From positions 1,568,001 through 1,632,000 of the forward strand of contig SMMW01000565.1 of assembly GCA_004794655.1 (NCBI GenBank): a DNA stretch of 64,000 nucleotides, read 5' to 3'. The DNA comes from Marisa cornuarietis. Its lineage: Eukaryota > Mollusca > Gastropoda > Architaenioglossa > Ampullariidae. Under the pieces are notes generated by a model, which saw only the letters and a list, made by a program, of their open reading frames with translations, was not told the origin of the DNA and did no database searches. Positions 22,646 through 34,000 of this stretch are shown in pieces. Numbering within the stretch: the first letter of the stretch is position 1; every line of letters starts with the position of its first letter. A program made the translations under genes and the position numbers.

Positions 22646-22921
22646 TTGAAAAATAAAAAAGATCCGTACCCCAATAAAAGTCAACCCACATATCAGCTTG
22701 TCTGTCGGCAGAAGTGGTCTGAGGAACAGAGAGCGAAAGTACCTGCCACACTTTCAAGTGCAGGCCTGAAATTCTCAGCAGCACTTGAAAAGTACCGCAG
22801 CAACATTCCTAGCATCAAGGGTGATAATTCCAAGTATCTCACTTCCTTACCTGAGAGAAACAGAAAGTTCAGAGTAAAACATCAGTTTACCTGCGAGTCG
22901 TCATCTAGTCGATCCGCCTGA
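22646..22921 (+). CDS. Hypothetical coding-like segment, frame shifts near its end
   Basis: An open frame of 91 codons reads as protein-like, polar and helical (SEEQRAKVPATLSSAGLKF, AALEKYRSN). A second plus frame overlaps its end and continues through about 22900-23168 (EHPDLSLYNINGVDVDEATG, then QILQFNRDCAYDALTGG). Switching frame near 22885-22900 would give one longer protein, as expected for an indel in a decayed copy or a missed intron. No family is recognised, so this may be a pseudogene, a retroposon remnant or chance. Confidence 0.2.
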   Translation: MKNKKDPYPNKSQPTYQLVCRQKWSEEQRAKVPATLSSAGLKFSAALEKYRSNIPSIKGDNSKYLTSLPERNRKFRVKHQFTCESSSSRSA

Positions 22922-23148
22922 ACACCCCGACTTGTCTCTTTACAACATCAACGGCGTTGACGTCGACGAAGCAACTGGAGTATATCCTTCAAAAAAAAGA
23001 AATAAAGGCTTCCAAATGACGGACACGACACCACCAACACTCCAGATCCTCCAGTTCAACCGCGACTGCGCATATGACGCATTGACGGGGGGCCAAGTGT
23101 GTAAGCACCTTGGTCTCCGCTGTCTGTGCATGTACACACCTGGGCCAG

Positions 23149-23320
23149 GTGTGGCTGCAATGGCGTGAGCGACAACCCCGTCTCCACGCGGCACATCTGC
23201 ACCCAGAAGTACGCAGTAAGGTTAGCTAGCTACCCGCTTCGTTCAAACACTCGGCAGCGCGATGGTGAAGGAACGCGAGCCTTCACGGGTAGGGAGCTAC
23301 CCGGCGCAGGTAGAATAAAG
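23149..23320 (+). CDS. Candidate internal exon, Cys-containing
   Basis: After a T/C-rich stretch ending GGGCCAG (acceptor at 23147-23148), the frame reads CGCNGVSDNPVSTRHICTQ. It stays open to a strong donor AAAG|GTAAGGAG at 23320/23321. A shorter exon ending at GCA|GTAAGG (23215) is also possible. The GC-ending codons suggest coding. It lies 3' of the coding-like segment at 22646 and 5' of the exon candidate at 23995, all on the plus strand. Confidence 0.25.
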
Positions 23321-23467
23321 GTAAGGAGAGAGAAACGTGAGTATGGTGGGTGGTGGGGGGAGGGGGAGTGCAGTGTGTACTCGTGTCGTGGTCTGCAACA
23401 CCGGGGCAGCAATTATGTTGCAGCTGTCGTAGCCCAGTGTCTACTAGGTATGTGGTTTATTTTATTA

Positions 23468-23468
23468 G

Positions 23469-23507
<39 letters not shown>
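23468..23507. repeat. (CT)n(CA)n microsatellite
   Basis: A short CT block is followed by about 11 CA repeats. Downstream, to 23816, another plus frame is open (ends CSHYHYHSI) but is unsupported. Confidence 0.95.
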
Positions 23508-23994
23508 AGAACACACAAGAGTACAAAAAACTATGTCGGCCACTAAACGCCCAGGGCCGCCAAAGGTACAGACACTATTTACCCAGAGAAGGCAGGTGGA
23601 GGAGATGGGGACAGGTAACAGCTACCTGCGCTGTTCTTGTCGCCAGGTAACACAGCGCACATGCCGTTATTGTGCTGCGCTTTCTAATGATCCATACCAC
23701 GTGACTCGGCAGACGCCTTTCAACTTGGACACCGCCTCTCTAACAGTCTCTGGTGTTTACACGCGAACCAACAATTACAGGCTGGCATGTTCCCACTATC
23801 ACTACCACTCCATATGACTTCAGGGCAAAGTTGTCCACGTCGTAGTGTGGACTAGTTTATGTTATACAATATGGAGTAGTTACCTTGACAGCAGTAACTG
23901 ATGACGGTTGAAAGGATATTTCTTACTTCCCAGATGATATTTAAATCTCGAATGACTAAAAGGGAGAAAAGAGGGTGGTTAATTTTTTTTTTAG

Positions 23995-24191
23995 GGGAGA
24001 AAAACGTTTACGAGGCGAGTGCACGCACTACAAATGCACGCAGTGCGCGGTCTGGCGGCAGACATTGAAGGCATTCAGCTCGAGAGGCAGGAATCTGGAA
24101 CCGGTTCGTCCAGTGTGCATCCCACGCCCTTCTTCCCCCCTTCCCTCGCCGCCCTGCACGCGCAAGGTACTGACTCGCGCGCGTGGAGCAG
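23995..24191 (+). CDS. Candidate internal exon with strong splice sites
   Basis: A T-rich tract ends TTTTTTTTAG at 23994. The segment then runs 197 nt to a near-consensus donor GAGCAG|GTGAGTTCC at 24191/24192. One frame is open throughout: GECTHYKCTQCAVWRQ, then a basic and Pro/Ser-rich part (RPSSPLPSPPCTRK). The segment is CpG-rich and GC-rich compared with its flanks. The Cys spacing hints at a metal-binding or disulfide module, but no family is assigned. The minus strand is also open here, as is common in CpG-rich DNA. Confidence 0.3.
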
Positions 24192-24669
24192 GTGAGTTCC
24201 TCTTCCCTTCCCCCCAACGCTGAAACGTGTAGGAAGGAAGATCAGCCTAGAGATACCTGGCACTCAGATGAAGATGAGGACCTTCAGGTGTTTACTCAAT
24301 GGACTGTAAGTCTTCGTCTATCCCGCCTGCAGGACAAAACGGTTCAAGTCTACCACCTGCTTTAATAACCGTAAAACGCAACAATCTTTACAACTCAAGC
24401 GTTTAGAAAAAAAATACAGACGAAACTGTTATTAGCTCCTCGAGCCACAGACTCACACACACACACACACACACACGAGACATGCACTTACACACATGCA
24501 CAGACAACACAAACACCAATCGATCCTACTGGAGTGAAACAAACACCCTGCGGGAATCAAACGTCATCATCTTTCTCATCTCCACGGACCTGAATAAATA
24601 CAGGTCCAAAATTAGTTTTAGTTCTTAGGCAAACCACTTCCTGTCCAGACCCAGACACCCCCTTCCACC

Positions 24670-24670
<1 letters not shown>
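24192..24670. other. Non-coding stretch with short (CA)n
   Basis: A CA run at 24451-24476. Otherwise unremarkable. Confidence 0.4.
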
Positions 24671-24720
<50 letters not shown>

Positions 24721-24774
24721 CCTCCTCCTCTTCCTCCTCCTCCTCCTCCTCCTCCTCCTCCTCATCATCATCAT
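24671..24774. repeat. (CA)n(TCC)n(TCA)n compound microsatellite
   Basis: About 25 CA repeats are followed by about 14 TCC/CTC repeats and a few TCA repeats. The minus-strand poly-Arg frame is an artefact. Confidence 0.95.
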
Positions 24775-24952
24775 TACTATTCCCTCCACCCGTATCATCT
24801 GTATTTTATACCGAGTTACCATTTCTTTTTATTTTCTAGATGATTTTCATGGTATAGGCCAGGTCTGGTTTAGCAACAGCTATATAGTAGAACAGAACAT
24901 AAAACCGAGCACGGTGCTAACTCAAAGTGACTAAGAAAGAGGAAATTTTCCT

Positions 24953-24968
24953 ATTATTATTATTATTA

Positions 24969-25016
<48 letters not shown>

Positions 25017-25080
25017 CACTTACATAGCGCCATATCCCTGCCCTATGGGCAAGCTCATGACATTTTACAAATGATAATAA
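24953..25080 (+). mobile_element. (ATT)n tract plus retroposon-tail-like TACATAGCGCC segment
   Basis: About 20 ATT repeats (24953-25015) are followed by CACTTACATAGCGCCATATCC ... CAAGCTCATGACATTTTACAA. The arrangement parallels 16500-16565, supporting a dispersed repeat family whose copies end at a trinucleotide tract. Confidence 0.4.
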
Positions 25081-25085
25081 TAATT

Positions 25086-25412
25086 TTAAAAAACCGTAAT
25101 TAAGACTGCAAGTGTTGCTACCCACACCCTGTTCCAATCGCAGAACAGATCATACAGGTGCGAATCATTTTTGCTGCTCATAGAGTACATGCGGAATGGT
25201 CTTTGAAAATCCATGAGTTCACAAGCCATAGGAAGGAAAGTAACGCAAATCCACCGACAGAATATTTTCGACATAAATTCAAAATTCTTCCATTTTTGGA
25301 ACGCCACGTTATTCAACAATGAACATAATTTTTTTTTCTCTCCAAATTCTTGTTCCTCGAAGATCTGCAGGTCACATACATGAATCCCATGCACAAATTC
25401 AAAAAATGTCAA
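25086..25412 (-). CDS. Hypothetical 108-codon frame next to a TTAACCCATTTATGCC terminus
   Basis: On the minus strand the segment begins TTAACCCATTTATGCC (25418-25433), which looks like a transposon end with a TTAA target. It continues into an open frame ([20 protein letters not shown] ... ending [12 protein letters not shown]) with a stop. The first in-frame Met comes late. The composition is aromatic and Cys-rich with a hydrophobic C-terminus. No matching opposite terminus is seen before 25086. It may be a transposon fragment or chance. Confidence 0.15.
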   Translation of the reverse strand: MTFFEFVHGIHVCDLQIFEEQEFGEKKKLCSLLNNVAFQKWKNFEFMSKIFCRWICVTFLPMACELMDFQRPFRMYSMSSKNDSHLYDLFCDWNRVWVATLAVLITVF

Positions 25413-25433
25413 TCTCCGGCATAAATGGGTTAA

Positions 25434-26221
25434 TCTGTGATGAAAGCAGGACCATCAACTCTTTATGATATCAAATGGCAGGTTAATAACAGAGCTAGCG
25501 AGGTTTGGCCATCATGGCAAAAAGCGCTGAGGAGTTGATTAACATTATCTGCGGTCGTAAACTTTTACCAGCCCTTGAAAGCAAATTAATCGACAGAACC
25601 TCCCTCTCTCTCTTTCTTTGTCCCCTCTGTTCTCAGCTTTCTTTTTCTCTGCTTTGCTCAATAAGTTTTCAAAATATACAAGGGAACCCCTCTAAACTCC
25701 AAGGTGGTCAAACTGGTGTCAAAGATAATAAATAAACACCATAGCACACCATGAACACCACTCATCTAAACATGGCCAGACTCGCCCTGGGTCGAGACGC
25801 CTCGGTAGGAGGCAGGGAAGGGTGAGAAAAGTTGGGGAGTCTGGTGTCGAAAAAAAAAACAGCTATTGCTTTTCGGATCATGTAATCAAGTCATGTTTTA
25901 CTGGCCCGCCACCGGCCACAGTTCGAAGTAATCATGCAAAACTGCCACCAAGTGAAGGACGTTAACAACTACCCCCCAGTCCCTCGACAAGGCCTTTGAT
26001 ACCAAATCATACTTTACTGCACGTTCCTGAGATGCAGCCAAAGCAAAAAAATAAAATAAAAATAAATGTATATAGATAAATAAATAAAAATAATTGAAAA
26101 AGAAAGGAATCCGAGAGGTTGCAACTTTGCTGAGCGATTTCTTCCACCAAAGCAGCTACAAAAGTGTCAAAAGCCTGTTCATGCTCTATCAGCATTTGCT
26201 AAATGAGCTCAATAAAAAAGT
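25434..26221. other. Non-coding stretch, short minus-strand frame only
   Basis: A-rich segments at 25850 and 26045-26100. A minus-strand ATG frame begins at 26195 (MLIEHEQAFDTFVAALVEE, then a Phe-rich run from the A-rich DNA) with an in-frame TAG immediately upstream. It starts close to where the next promoter-like patch would initiate on that strand. Confidence 0.25.
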
Positions 26222-26312
26222 TATAAAAATACCCAATTACGTCATGATGAGCCAATCAACGCAAGCGACTGCAGCGTGCAGTGCACGAGGCGGGAGCGGG
26301 GGCGGGGGAGCA
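26222..26312 (-). promoter_or_regulatory. Promoter-like patch: GC boxes, CCAAT, CRE-like, TATA-like
   Basis: Read on the minus strand the order is GC boxes (GGGGGCGGGG complement, 26288-26310), CCAAT (26252-26256 on plus), TGACGTAA (26238-26245) and an A/T element (26221-26231). This is a canonical upstream-to-downstream order. On the plus strand the A/T element is TATAAAAAT, so direction is uncertain. A short minus-strand ORF starts at 26195. Confidence 0.3.
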
Positions 26313-27484
26313 GTGGGGAGGAGGTGATGCTTGCACAACGGGAAATTGGACCGCGAGAGAGACGGAAGCTACCAGTCAACGGGCCTGGCGATGGGACTTT
26401 ATGACTTAAAGGCTGTCGGGTCAGTTTGGGTCAAGGTCTTCTTATCTGTGACGAAGGACGCACCTTAACTTTTGACCTCTGATTATTCTGATGTCTACGC
26501 AACGTGGAAAATGTCAAATTAAAAGGTAATATATAATCAATGCATGACAAAGAAAATCAAGAAATAGTATAAGTTCCACCAGAAAAAAAACTTTCGTATT
26601 ATTCACGGCGGGAAAAAAAAATCATGCACGGCATTATGTTCGCAGACATCACTGACAAAGTGTCCTAACCTCAGGTGCTGCCTTAGATTCGGAAATAGTT
26701 TGATTTCAATTCACCAAAATGTTAGTAAAATATCCACTCAAAAATATCATTCAAAATAACCCGCAGCTTCTCGTCTCCTCCTTTAAATCCCCGCCAGTTG
26801 CTCGTTTGGGACGAAGACAGTCAAGCCGGCCTGAAGCTCATTCCTTCTGAAACGACTTTTTGCAGAAAATAAAAACTCGCATTCAGTTCATGCTCTCATA
26901 ATTATCTTGGCCTGCAGGCTGATGTCCTCTCAATACATCTGCCAGACTTTCCTGTGATTTGCTTGCCTGACTGTCTCCCCGTAACCCAGCAATATATCTT
27001 GGCATTATGTTGGCTACTTGTCGGCTTTACTCGTGTCAGGGTGGAGTCTCTGTCTCGTAGTGCAAGGCGCTGCGTAAGACCACGGACTTGTATTACTGGA
27101 CTGCTTGCAGACGATTTTTTTTCTTCAGTGAAGTCATAGAACGAGGCTGGTTACGAAAAAGCTTCCGGTTTAGTCACGTTTGAGTTTAACTACTAGAACG
27201 AGGCTTTGGACCATATAGCTTCCGGTTTATTCACATTTTAAGGCTCGCCGAGACTAACAGCGGAGAACTTCGCAAGAGGCTCAGCGTTGGTCTCGGCAGA
27301 CAGACAGCAATCCACCCTATACACGTCCGTGGTAGGACTGTCGGCAAATGGCCTGTTCTTTGCGCGGTTCACTTCAGTAAACCGATATCTCTCGTATACT
27401 CTCACATGTTCTGACATTGTTACAGTGGTCTTCTTGAGTAAGCAAACATCTGTTGTGGATTTGGATCTCATGTTGTAATGTCAA
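26313..27484. other. Non-coding stretch, no supported gene
   Basis: Unique sequence. The segment GAACGAGGCT(G/T) ... AGCTTCCGGTTTA occurs twice (27139 and 27198), a short duplication of about 58 bp. Nothing else is recognised. Confidence 0.4.
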
Positions 27485-27675
27485 TGTGCAAGTGGGAGGC
27501 CCACGGTTCAGAGCTCATCTCGGGACACTCTATATATGTGACAATTCTTCGCAGGGCTGACCGTTAGTTTTTTTTTTCGGATATTCCAGTTTCCTTTCTC
27601 CTCCCTCTCTCTCTCTAGTGCGAAATCACCTCTAGGTGGAAGCACTTTCCTGCCAACCCAATCAACCAACCACCT
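27485..27675 (+). mobile_element. tRNA-derived SINE, family C, 5'-truncated copy
   Basis: Starts around the B-box region (CACGGTTCAGAGCTCATCTCGGG). It then matches the 47.8-kb copy: CAGGGCTGACCGTTAG, T-run, ATTCCAGTTTCC, CTCC/CTCT block, GCGAAATCACCTCTAGG, GAAGCACTTTCCTGCC. It ends in a short CAA-rich tail. Confidence 0.6.
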
Positions 27676-30600
27676 ACTACGTGAGCTCGTTCATCCTCCT
27701 AAAAAAGTTTTTTTCTTGATTCTTTTCTTGCCTTAATCTTAATTTAGAAGTCACTCAGTTCTATCGCCTGCTGTTTCATATTCATATTTCATTGCTCCCT
27801 ACTGTTCTTTTTTTAAAATGCTGAGAATTAGCCACACAATCGACGAGAAAATATTGCTCGTAGCTAAAAAAAATATAATCAGTTCAATCACTGCAAAAAC
27901 ACAGTCCACGAATAGAAACAGACTGGTTGTGGTGTGTGTATATAGGGGGGGGGGTGGTATCAGCTCGTAGCTGGAAATGGGTGCAGACATGCAGTTCGCA
28001 AATATAAATAGAGGCGAAAATACAGGAGGTGATATTCCAGAGGCACACTCAGTTCAGTTCTCGTGCGACTTGCACAAACTGACGACAACCAGACAACAGC
28101 TGCTGAGGGCCGCCTCCTCAAACAGTCCACTTCTCACGCTGCTCAAACCTTAAAGGCTAACCCAAGAGTAAACTTATTTTTAAATAAGTCAGCGGTTACT
28201 TTATTACAAGAGAGCATTCCCCCAGTCTTGACGAACATTCCTGTTCGGTTCGTTAGATGTGCAGAAGCCTATAAACATGGATTTTCTCGTCTGGGTTTAA
28301 CAAAGAGGCCAAAAAGACATTTTCATGATTAGCATGTACTCGAGGTTCTCATATTGTATACTTGGTTCAGTGGCGTCATCATTTAGATATTAGGACAACT
28401 AAAATGTACTCACTTCCTCCCCAAGAAACAACTGAGAGTCTCAAAATGCAGTTTTGAACGAGATTCTATGACAAATCAATCAATTTCTTTATTACCTTGC
28501 CAAAACTTTCAGATTAATTTGACTCGGGTTGGCCTTTATAAAATCAATGAGAACTCGAGCCTTCCTGCCAATTTTTGCGATGAAGAGGTAGGACTTATTT
28601 TTTAAAGTGCCTGTATCCTTTTCAACAAGTTGTATTTGGACACAGAAGTCACGAAAGAGAAATGTCAGCTTGTCCTTGCGAAGGAAGTATTTTTAAGCTT
28701 TCTTAACAAATTTTAAAGATGGAAACCTTGGACGTAAACCTTCCTGTAGAACGCACAAATGTGCCTCTCTCTCTATATATATATATATATATATTTATAA
28801 AGGTTTCATGTGCGTGCTAATCTTGTGTGTAAGCGTAGAAGAATGTGCCGACTAAAAACAATATATTTAGTAATGTGTTAATATTATAGTTCTTCAAATA
28901 TACCTATTAGTTCCTCATTAGGTAAAAGAACTGACATTGTCATACTTTTTTCTCATTTCTATCGAATTCTCGAAATTAGAAAAGAAGATTATTAAGATGG
29001 TTGCCATTGGAGGCCATCATTTTAAATTCTTTATTTGGTTGAGGACAAAAGAAGATAGATCTTTGATGAACTAATTTGCTGTTAATCAGAAAATATACTG
29101 AGACTAAATGTAGAGGGGTGATGTGAAAACATAAAATTTAAAAATAAAGTAATTTTAATAATGTAATAATATAATTATTTTTATCCAAAGAAAGGAGACA
29201 AAATCAACAAGCAAAAGAGATGCAGAACCCTTGTCTTGGTCCAAATCTTTGGTACACCACCGTGATCACCTCATGACCTCAGGGGTCATAAGACGGAAGG
29301 CGTGAGCAGTGTTGTGCATGATTAGCTCAGTGTGAAGCTCTATATAAACTAATTCCTCCTTTTTGCAGTTAGTTCGGGCAGCAGATTACATTTTTTTCTA
29401 TGCTTTAAGAACAAACACGGTGAACAAATGAAACCCATCATGTCACCTTGACCTTCTCGGCCATTGTCCCTGATGCGGTCTGACACGTGGAAGAGAATTA
29501 CGAGGACGGTGCTGACAAAATTGATTTGTGGTCCAGACGTCGCTCTAGTCACTCGCTCCCCTCCTGACTGACCCCTGCACTGGGCTGCACTCTTTCCTCC
29601 CCCGGTCAGGGAACGCCACTCTGTCAGATTTCCCTAGGAAAATCTGATATTTACCAAGCATTCACTGTCATATGAGGGAGTTGACTTTGACAAAAAAAAA
29701 AAAAAACTCTTCCAAAAACAAACAAATAAACAACCAGTAATATGTTTACATCCCTCTCGGAATTAAAAGAAAATATTGTCCCTTGACCCTTGAGAAAGTA
29801 CCCCCACCATTTCCCATTACATTCGCTTTTTATGTCCCCACACTCGCCTCTCGCCCAACACTGGTGTTGGACGAATGCTGGCGAGATAATTAGTCAGAGC
29901 TGTATATTAGTCACATCGTGGTCTGGCAAGGGAAAGTCTGAAAGTCTCATGCCAGCCTCAGCAGCAGAGACTTCTCGCGGGAATATAGAAGGAAGAAAGG
30001 TCAAAGATCAAGTTTCTCTTAGCTTCTTGTTTGTTGGTGTGACAAGAAAATTTAGCCATTTTCATCATCCTTCAGTTTATTTGTCGTCGGGCTTAACCTT
30101 GGTACTAGCGGTGATTAGAAGCATCAGGAACATAATTCAGTTTTGAAAGCTCCCTAAGCACAGAGAAGATGAACAACTAAATTAATTATTTTCACGTGTG
30201 TTTGGCAAGTGCTTGGCTTCTGCAGCCCAGCATGCAATCGTTGAATAATAAGCTTGATTCGGAGAAGGTGCAACCGCTGGTTCAAAAACTAATTTGTCTA
30301 AATAATGAAAATAGAGAAGGGGGGAAGAATTACAAAATAATCCAGAACATAGTATAATACTTAGGAAGTATAAAGATCTAACACGGGAGAGAAAATCTCA
30401 ACTGATCGTCAACACAAACATAAAGTTCAGACATGTGGTGGGCGGATGGATATAACTCGTAGGTCGAAGAGACATAACAACATCGTCTCTTCTTTTCTCC
30501 CTCCACGAGGAGGAAAACTAGAACTCCTTTAGCTTCTCAAGTACATTCCATAGAAATTTTCTAATGTGGAATGAGACACTACTTGCATTTTACCGCCGCC

Positions 30601-30937
30601 ATTCACTCTTGGAGGTCTAGTCGTGTGCAGTTTTTTTTCCCCTGGTGACTGGAAAACCTCAGTGTAAGATACTATTTCTCCAAGATACTATTTCTCCAAG
30701 TCTGGATGAATACTACAATTCCGTTCTCGAGATACTCGCCTACAAACTCCCTTGCACAGAGAGAGACCAACAACACAGACAAGATTGTGAATGAATAGGC
30801 TTTCATTTTCAAGACCAACAGGAGCTGGGGAAAATATGTTAATTATCTGTCACACAAGTCTGACTTCCTTCTAGATATTTCAGACCAAAGAATTAGTTGT
30901 CGTATTTGATGTTCTTCGCACACTCGTGCATAGTACG
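27676..30937. other. Non-coding AT-rich stretch, no supported gene
   Basis: Contains a G10 run near 27945, a (TA)n run at 28773-28793, poly-A (29693-29705) and an AT-rich block at 29040-29200. A 17-bp tandem duplication lies at 30667-30700 (AGATACTATTTCTCCA twice). Confidence 0.4.
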
Positions 30938-31067
30938 TTAAAGGCCGTTGTTAATCAAACAAATATTGACTAACACTTCATCATGTTTTTATATAACCAT
31001 CATGTAAACACTTTGCCAAACTTGGTCAAAAGCTTGTACATCTGTCCGTCTAAGAACCGGGCTTGAA
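30938..31067. mobile_element. MITE-like element, TTAA/TTTGGCAAA family, copy 4
   Basis: The left end TTAAAGGCCGTTGTTAATCA pairs with the right end (reverse complement TTCAAGCCCGGTTCTTAGAC). The right arm carries GTAAACACTTTGCCAAACTTGG, the same subterminal motif as copies 1-3. It is diverged but recognisable over about 130 bp. Confidence 0.55.
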
Positions 31068-34000
31068 TGCAGTACAGGATCTTGTCAATGTACAGTGTAT
31101 ACCAAGTATCATCAGAGGTGGGTCAACACAATCATTAGAGGAAAGCTATGTATGATAACCCATGACCATCAAAATTTGTGTTGTGGTCCGGGACTATAAA
31201 ATTATGTGACAGCTCATAACAGTAAAAGGGATGTATATGTGAAAAATACAACAGTCCCTATATTTTAAAAGCTTTGCTCCCATTGCGGCCATTGTGCTAA
31301 ACTATTTCAACCTCTGAGCTGTAGTAGTGACACCTGTTTGCTAAATATTTTCCCTGACTGTTCCTGTACCGCCAGGCGGCCTGGGGCCAGAATGTCCCCT
31401 AACTATAAAGACAGTTACATTTCTGAGCCTCGCATTGACTACAGTCTAATCTTAGTGATGTCAGTCAGACATCTGAGCTTAGAGTTAACGGCAATCACCC
31501 GCTGGCCTTCATACAAAGCGGCGGTGGTTCTCATCGTATTATTAAAGGAAAAGGCAAGTGAAAAGGAAAGTTGGGCTAAATTGCGTCTGAAATTCTACTG
31601 AATCATTTACGCTCTAAATTTTTTGCCTGAAAACAATCTTTTACTTATAATTGCGTCCAAAACACAGCTTGAGACTGGTGCAAGGAGACCATCATGTTTT
31701 GTGATGTCATCGGCTGCAGGTGATAACTTACATTAAGTTCGGTCGTCAAAACGCTGGCATCATCGACCTGGGAATCGTAATTTTGAACTCAGGTACGGCG
31801 AGAAAAAGCGAGTGAAGCGGAAAAAATTGATGTTACAGAAAAAACCTTTCTTCTACATCACAAATCAGTGTCAGTTTGTTTTCCTTCGCGAAAGAGTGCG
31901 AAACACAGCGACCCCTTAAACCCGGCGCAGCAGCGGTATTTCTTTTTTAAAGACGATTGTGAGTAAATAGTTCGTTCAAAACCCGAAATTTTGAGTGTAA
32001 ACGATTGAAAGCGTCAGGACATATTATTTAAGTACAGCTTGTCATTTAACTCGCCTTCTCCTTTAAAGCAATCTAGCCTACTACATGGAGCTATGAGAGT
32101 CAAGTGTACTGACTGAATATGTCGTGTCTGTTCGCTTGCAAAGCAAAATTGTCCACGATGTGGAGAGAGAACAAAGTCTTTGAAGCCCACAGCTGCTGTT
32201 CAGTTGGAAAACTACTTCTACCCTAAGGAGCAAGATTGCATTACAAATAGCAGGTCATTCCACACAGAGATCCCCAGAGTGCGACAGTTACATGAGAGAT
32301 TCTGTGAAGCGAAAGAAGCGAGAAAAGAAGGACTCACGGAGGTATCAATCATTTCCCGTGCACGACTGTCGAGGTCGGGCCACCAGTCATGTCCTGTAGT
32401 TGTCTTGGCGCCACCACAGAAACTAGTCCGGCCGGCCGGGGGGACTCGTTCAGCTGCTTGTCACTACTCGCCCTCCGCAAGACAGCGCCAGGGACGCCGG
32501 CCATAAGACCGTCCGGCCAGCGTCACCTGACGGAGGGGGGGGGGAAAAGACACGAGACTTCGATAAGCTGCCGCTGTTTGCCGGGCAAAAAAAAAAACTT
32601 GTTGAGTTTCAAGGCAGTCTTCGTGAACTGAAATCACGGTCGTAAGTTGTTATACATTCATTTTTCTGAAGATGGGACCGATTTCCTTTAATACCTTACC
32701 TTCCTAATATTCTAAGGAGTCAGATATTCGCTTCAGAGTTGACTTACTGCAGAGAAAAAAAAAGCTGCGTCTCACGGGTATTGAACCAGTGATAGAGTGC
32801 TCCTTCAAGTTCGGATGCCGTTTACTCCTTGTGCTAATATTCAGGAAGTCCTACCCCCACCTTTCTCGCTTCACGTAAGCAGAACAAGTTCCTGTAATAA
32901 TGGCAGCTTGTGCCTGTCTTCCTGGTCTGGGTTCAAGAAACAGCTTTCTGTAAGAAAAAGTGGCGCCGTTTCCGAAGGATGGAACACGTGACTTGTGACT
33001 AAACAATTACAAGAGTGTTGACATGACAGTTTACCAATATATCGACCTGACACATCGTACACTACTCTGCATTAACAAATTTTAAAGTGTATAGACAGAA
33101 CACATGTTACAATTATCGGTCATTGTATAATACGAGTCATGTATATCCAGCTTCCACCAATTTATTCCAAAATCGTATAAACTTCCATTAAAAGATCAAA
33201 AATAATGTTTCTTCCCCAAAGTTCGATGCGCTCTACACAAGAAATGCTACCCCCCTCTCTCTCTCTTCTTTCTTTTTCTTTCTTGCATAAGCCAAAGACC
33301 AAACAGTAATTAGCGTGCAACATATCACAACATACAGACACAGATTTTGCGGATCGTTCTGTGAATAGAAATTTAGCGGAAGACTAGAGTCGTTCAACAA
33401 AAAGTCGCCATTTTGCGGCCTCCTTGTGTCCAACGCAGCAGAAACACTAAATCTCTTTCGTCTTCACACCCCGAGATGTTTATGGACGACATTTTACATC
33501 TACAGTTGTATACTTCATTCTTTTCTCTGTGAGGATAGATTACTCAATGTCTTAGTGTAATCCACACCGTGGATCAGATTGCTGATGAACACATTGTCAC
33601 CAGACAGAGAGAGGCGATGACAATGCCATGCAGACCAACACCTGAAGGTTTCATCCAACTCGTGCAACATGCTATAACGGTAACGAGACCAGTCTCTTTC
33701 ATTCCAAAAGGATGTATGCGATTAGCAAGCCATATATCTTGGAACTTCTAGCTTCTAGTCTTTGACTGTGCATTACCCTTTCAACCAGCAAAATGCAAAT
33801 CTGCAAAACACATTCATGTAGAGCTCGTAGCTAGCAACCTCTGACTTCCAGAAGGTTCATGCCGGGCGCTTACTTGCAGGACAATGAGTGTCGTTTGGAG
33901 CTTTTTTTTTGGGGGGGGGGGTGAGGGGAACTGTGGTCTGAACATTTTTTGCTCAACTGGAAACTGTGACTGCGATTCACTGACTGTATTTCTGTTTCCT

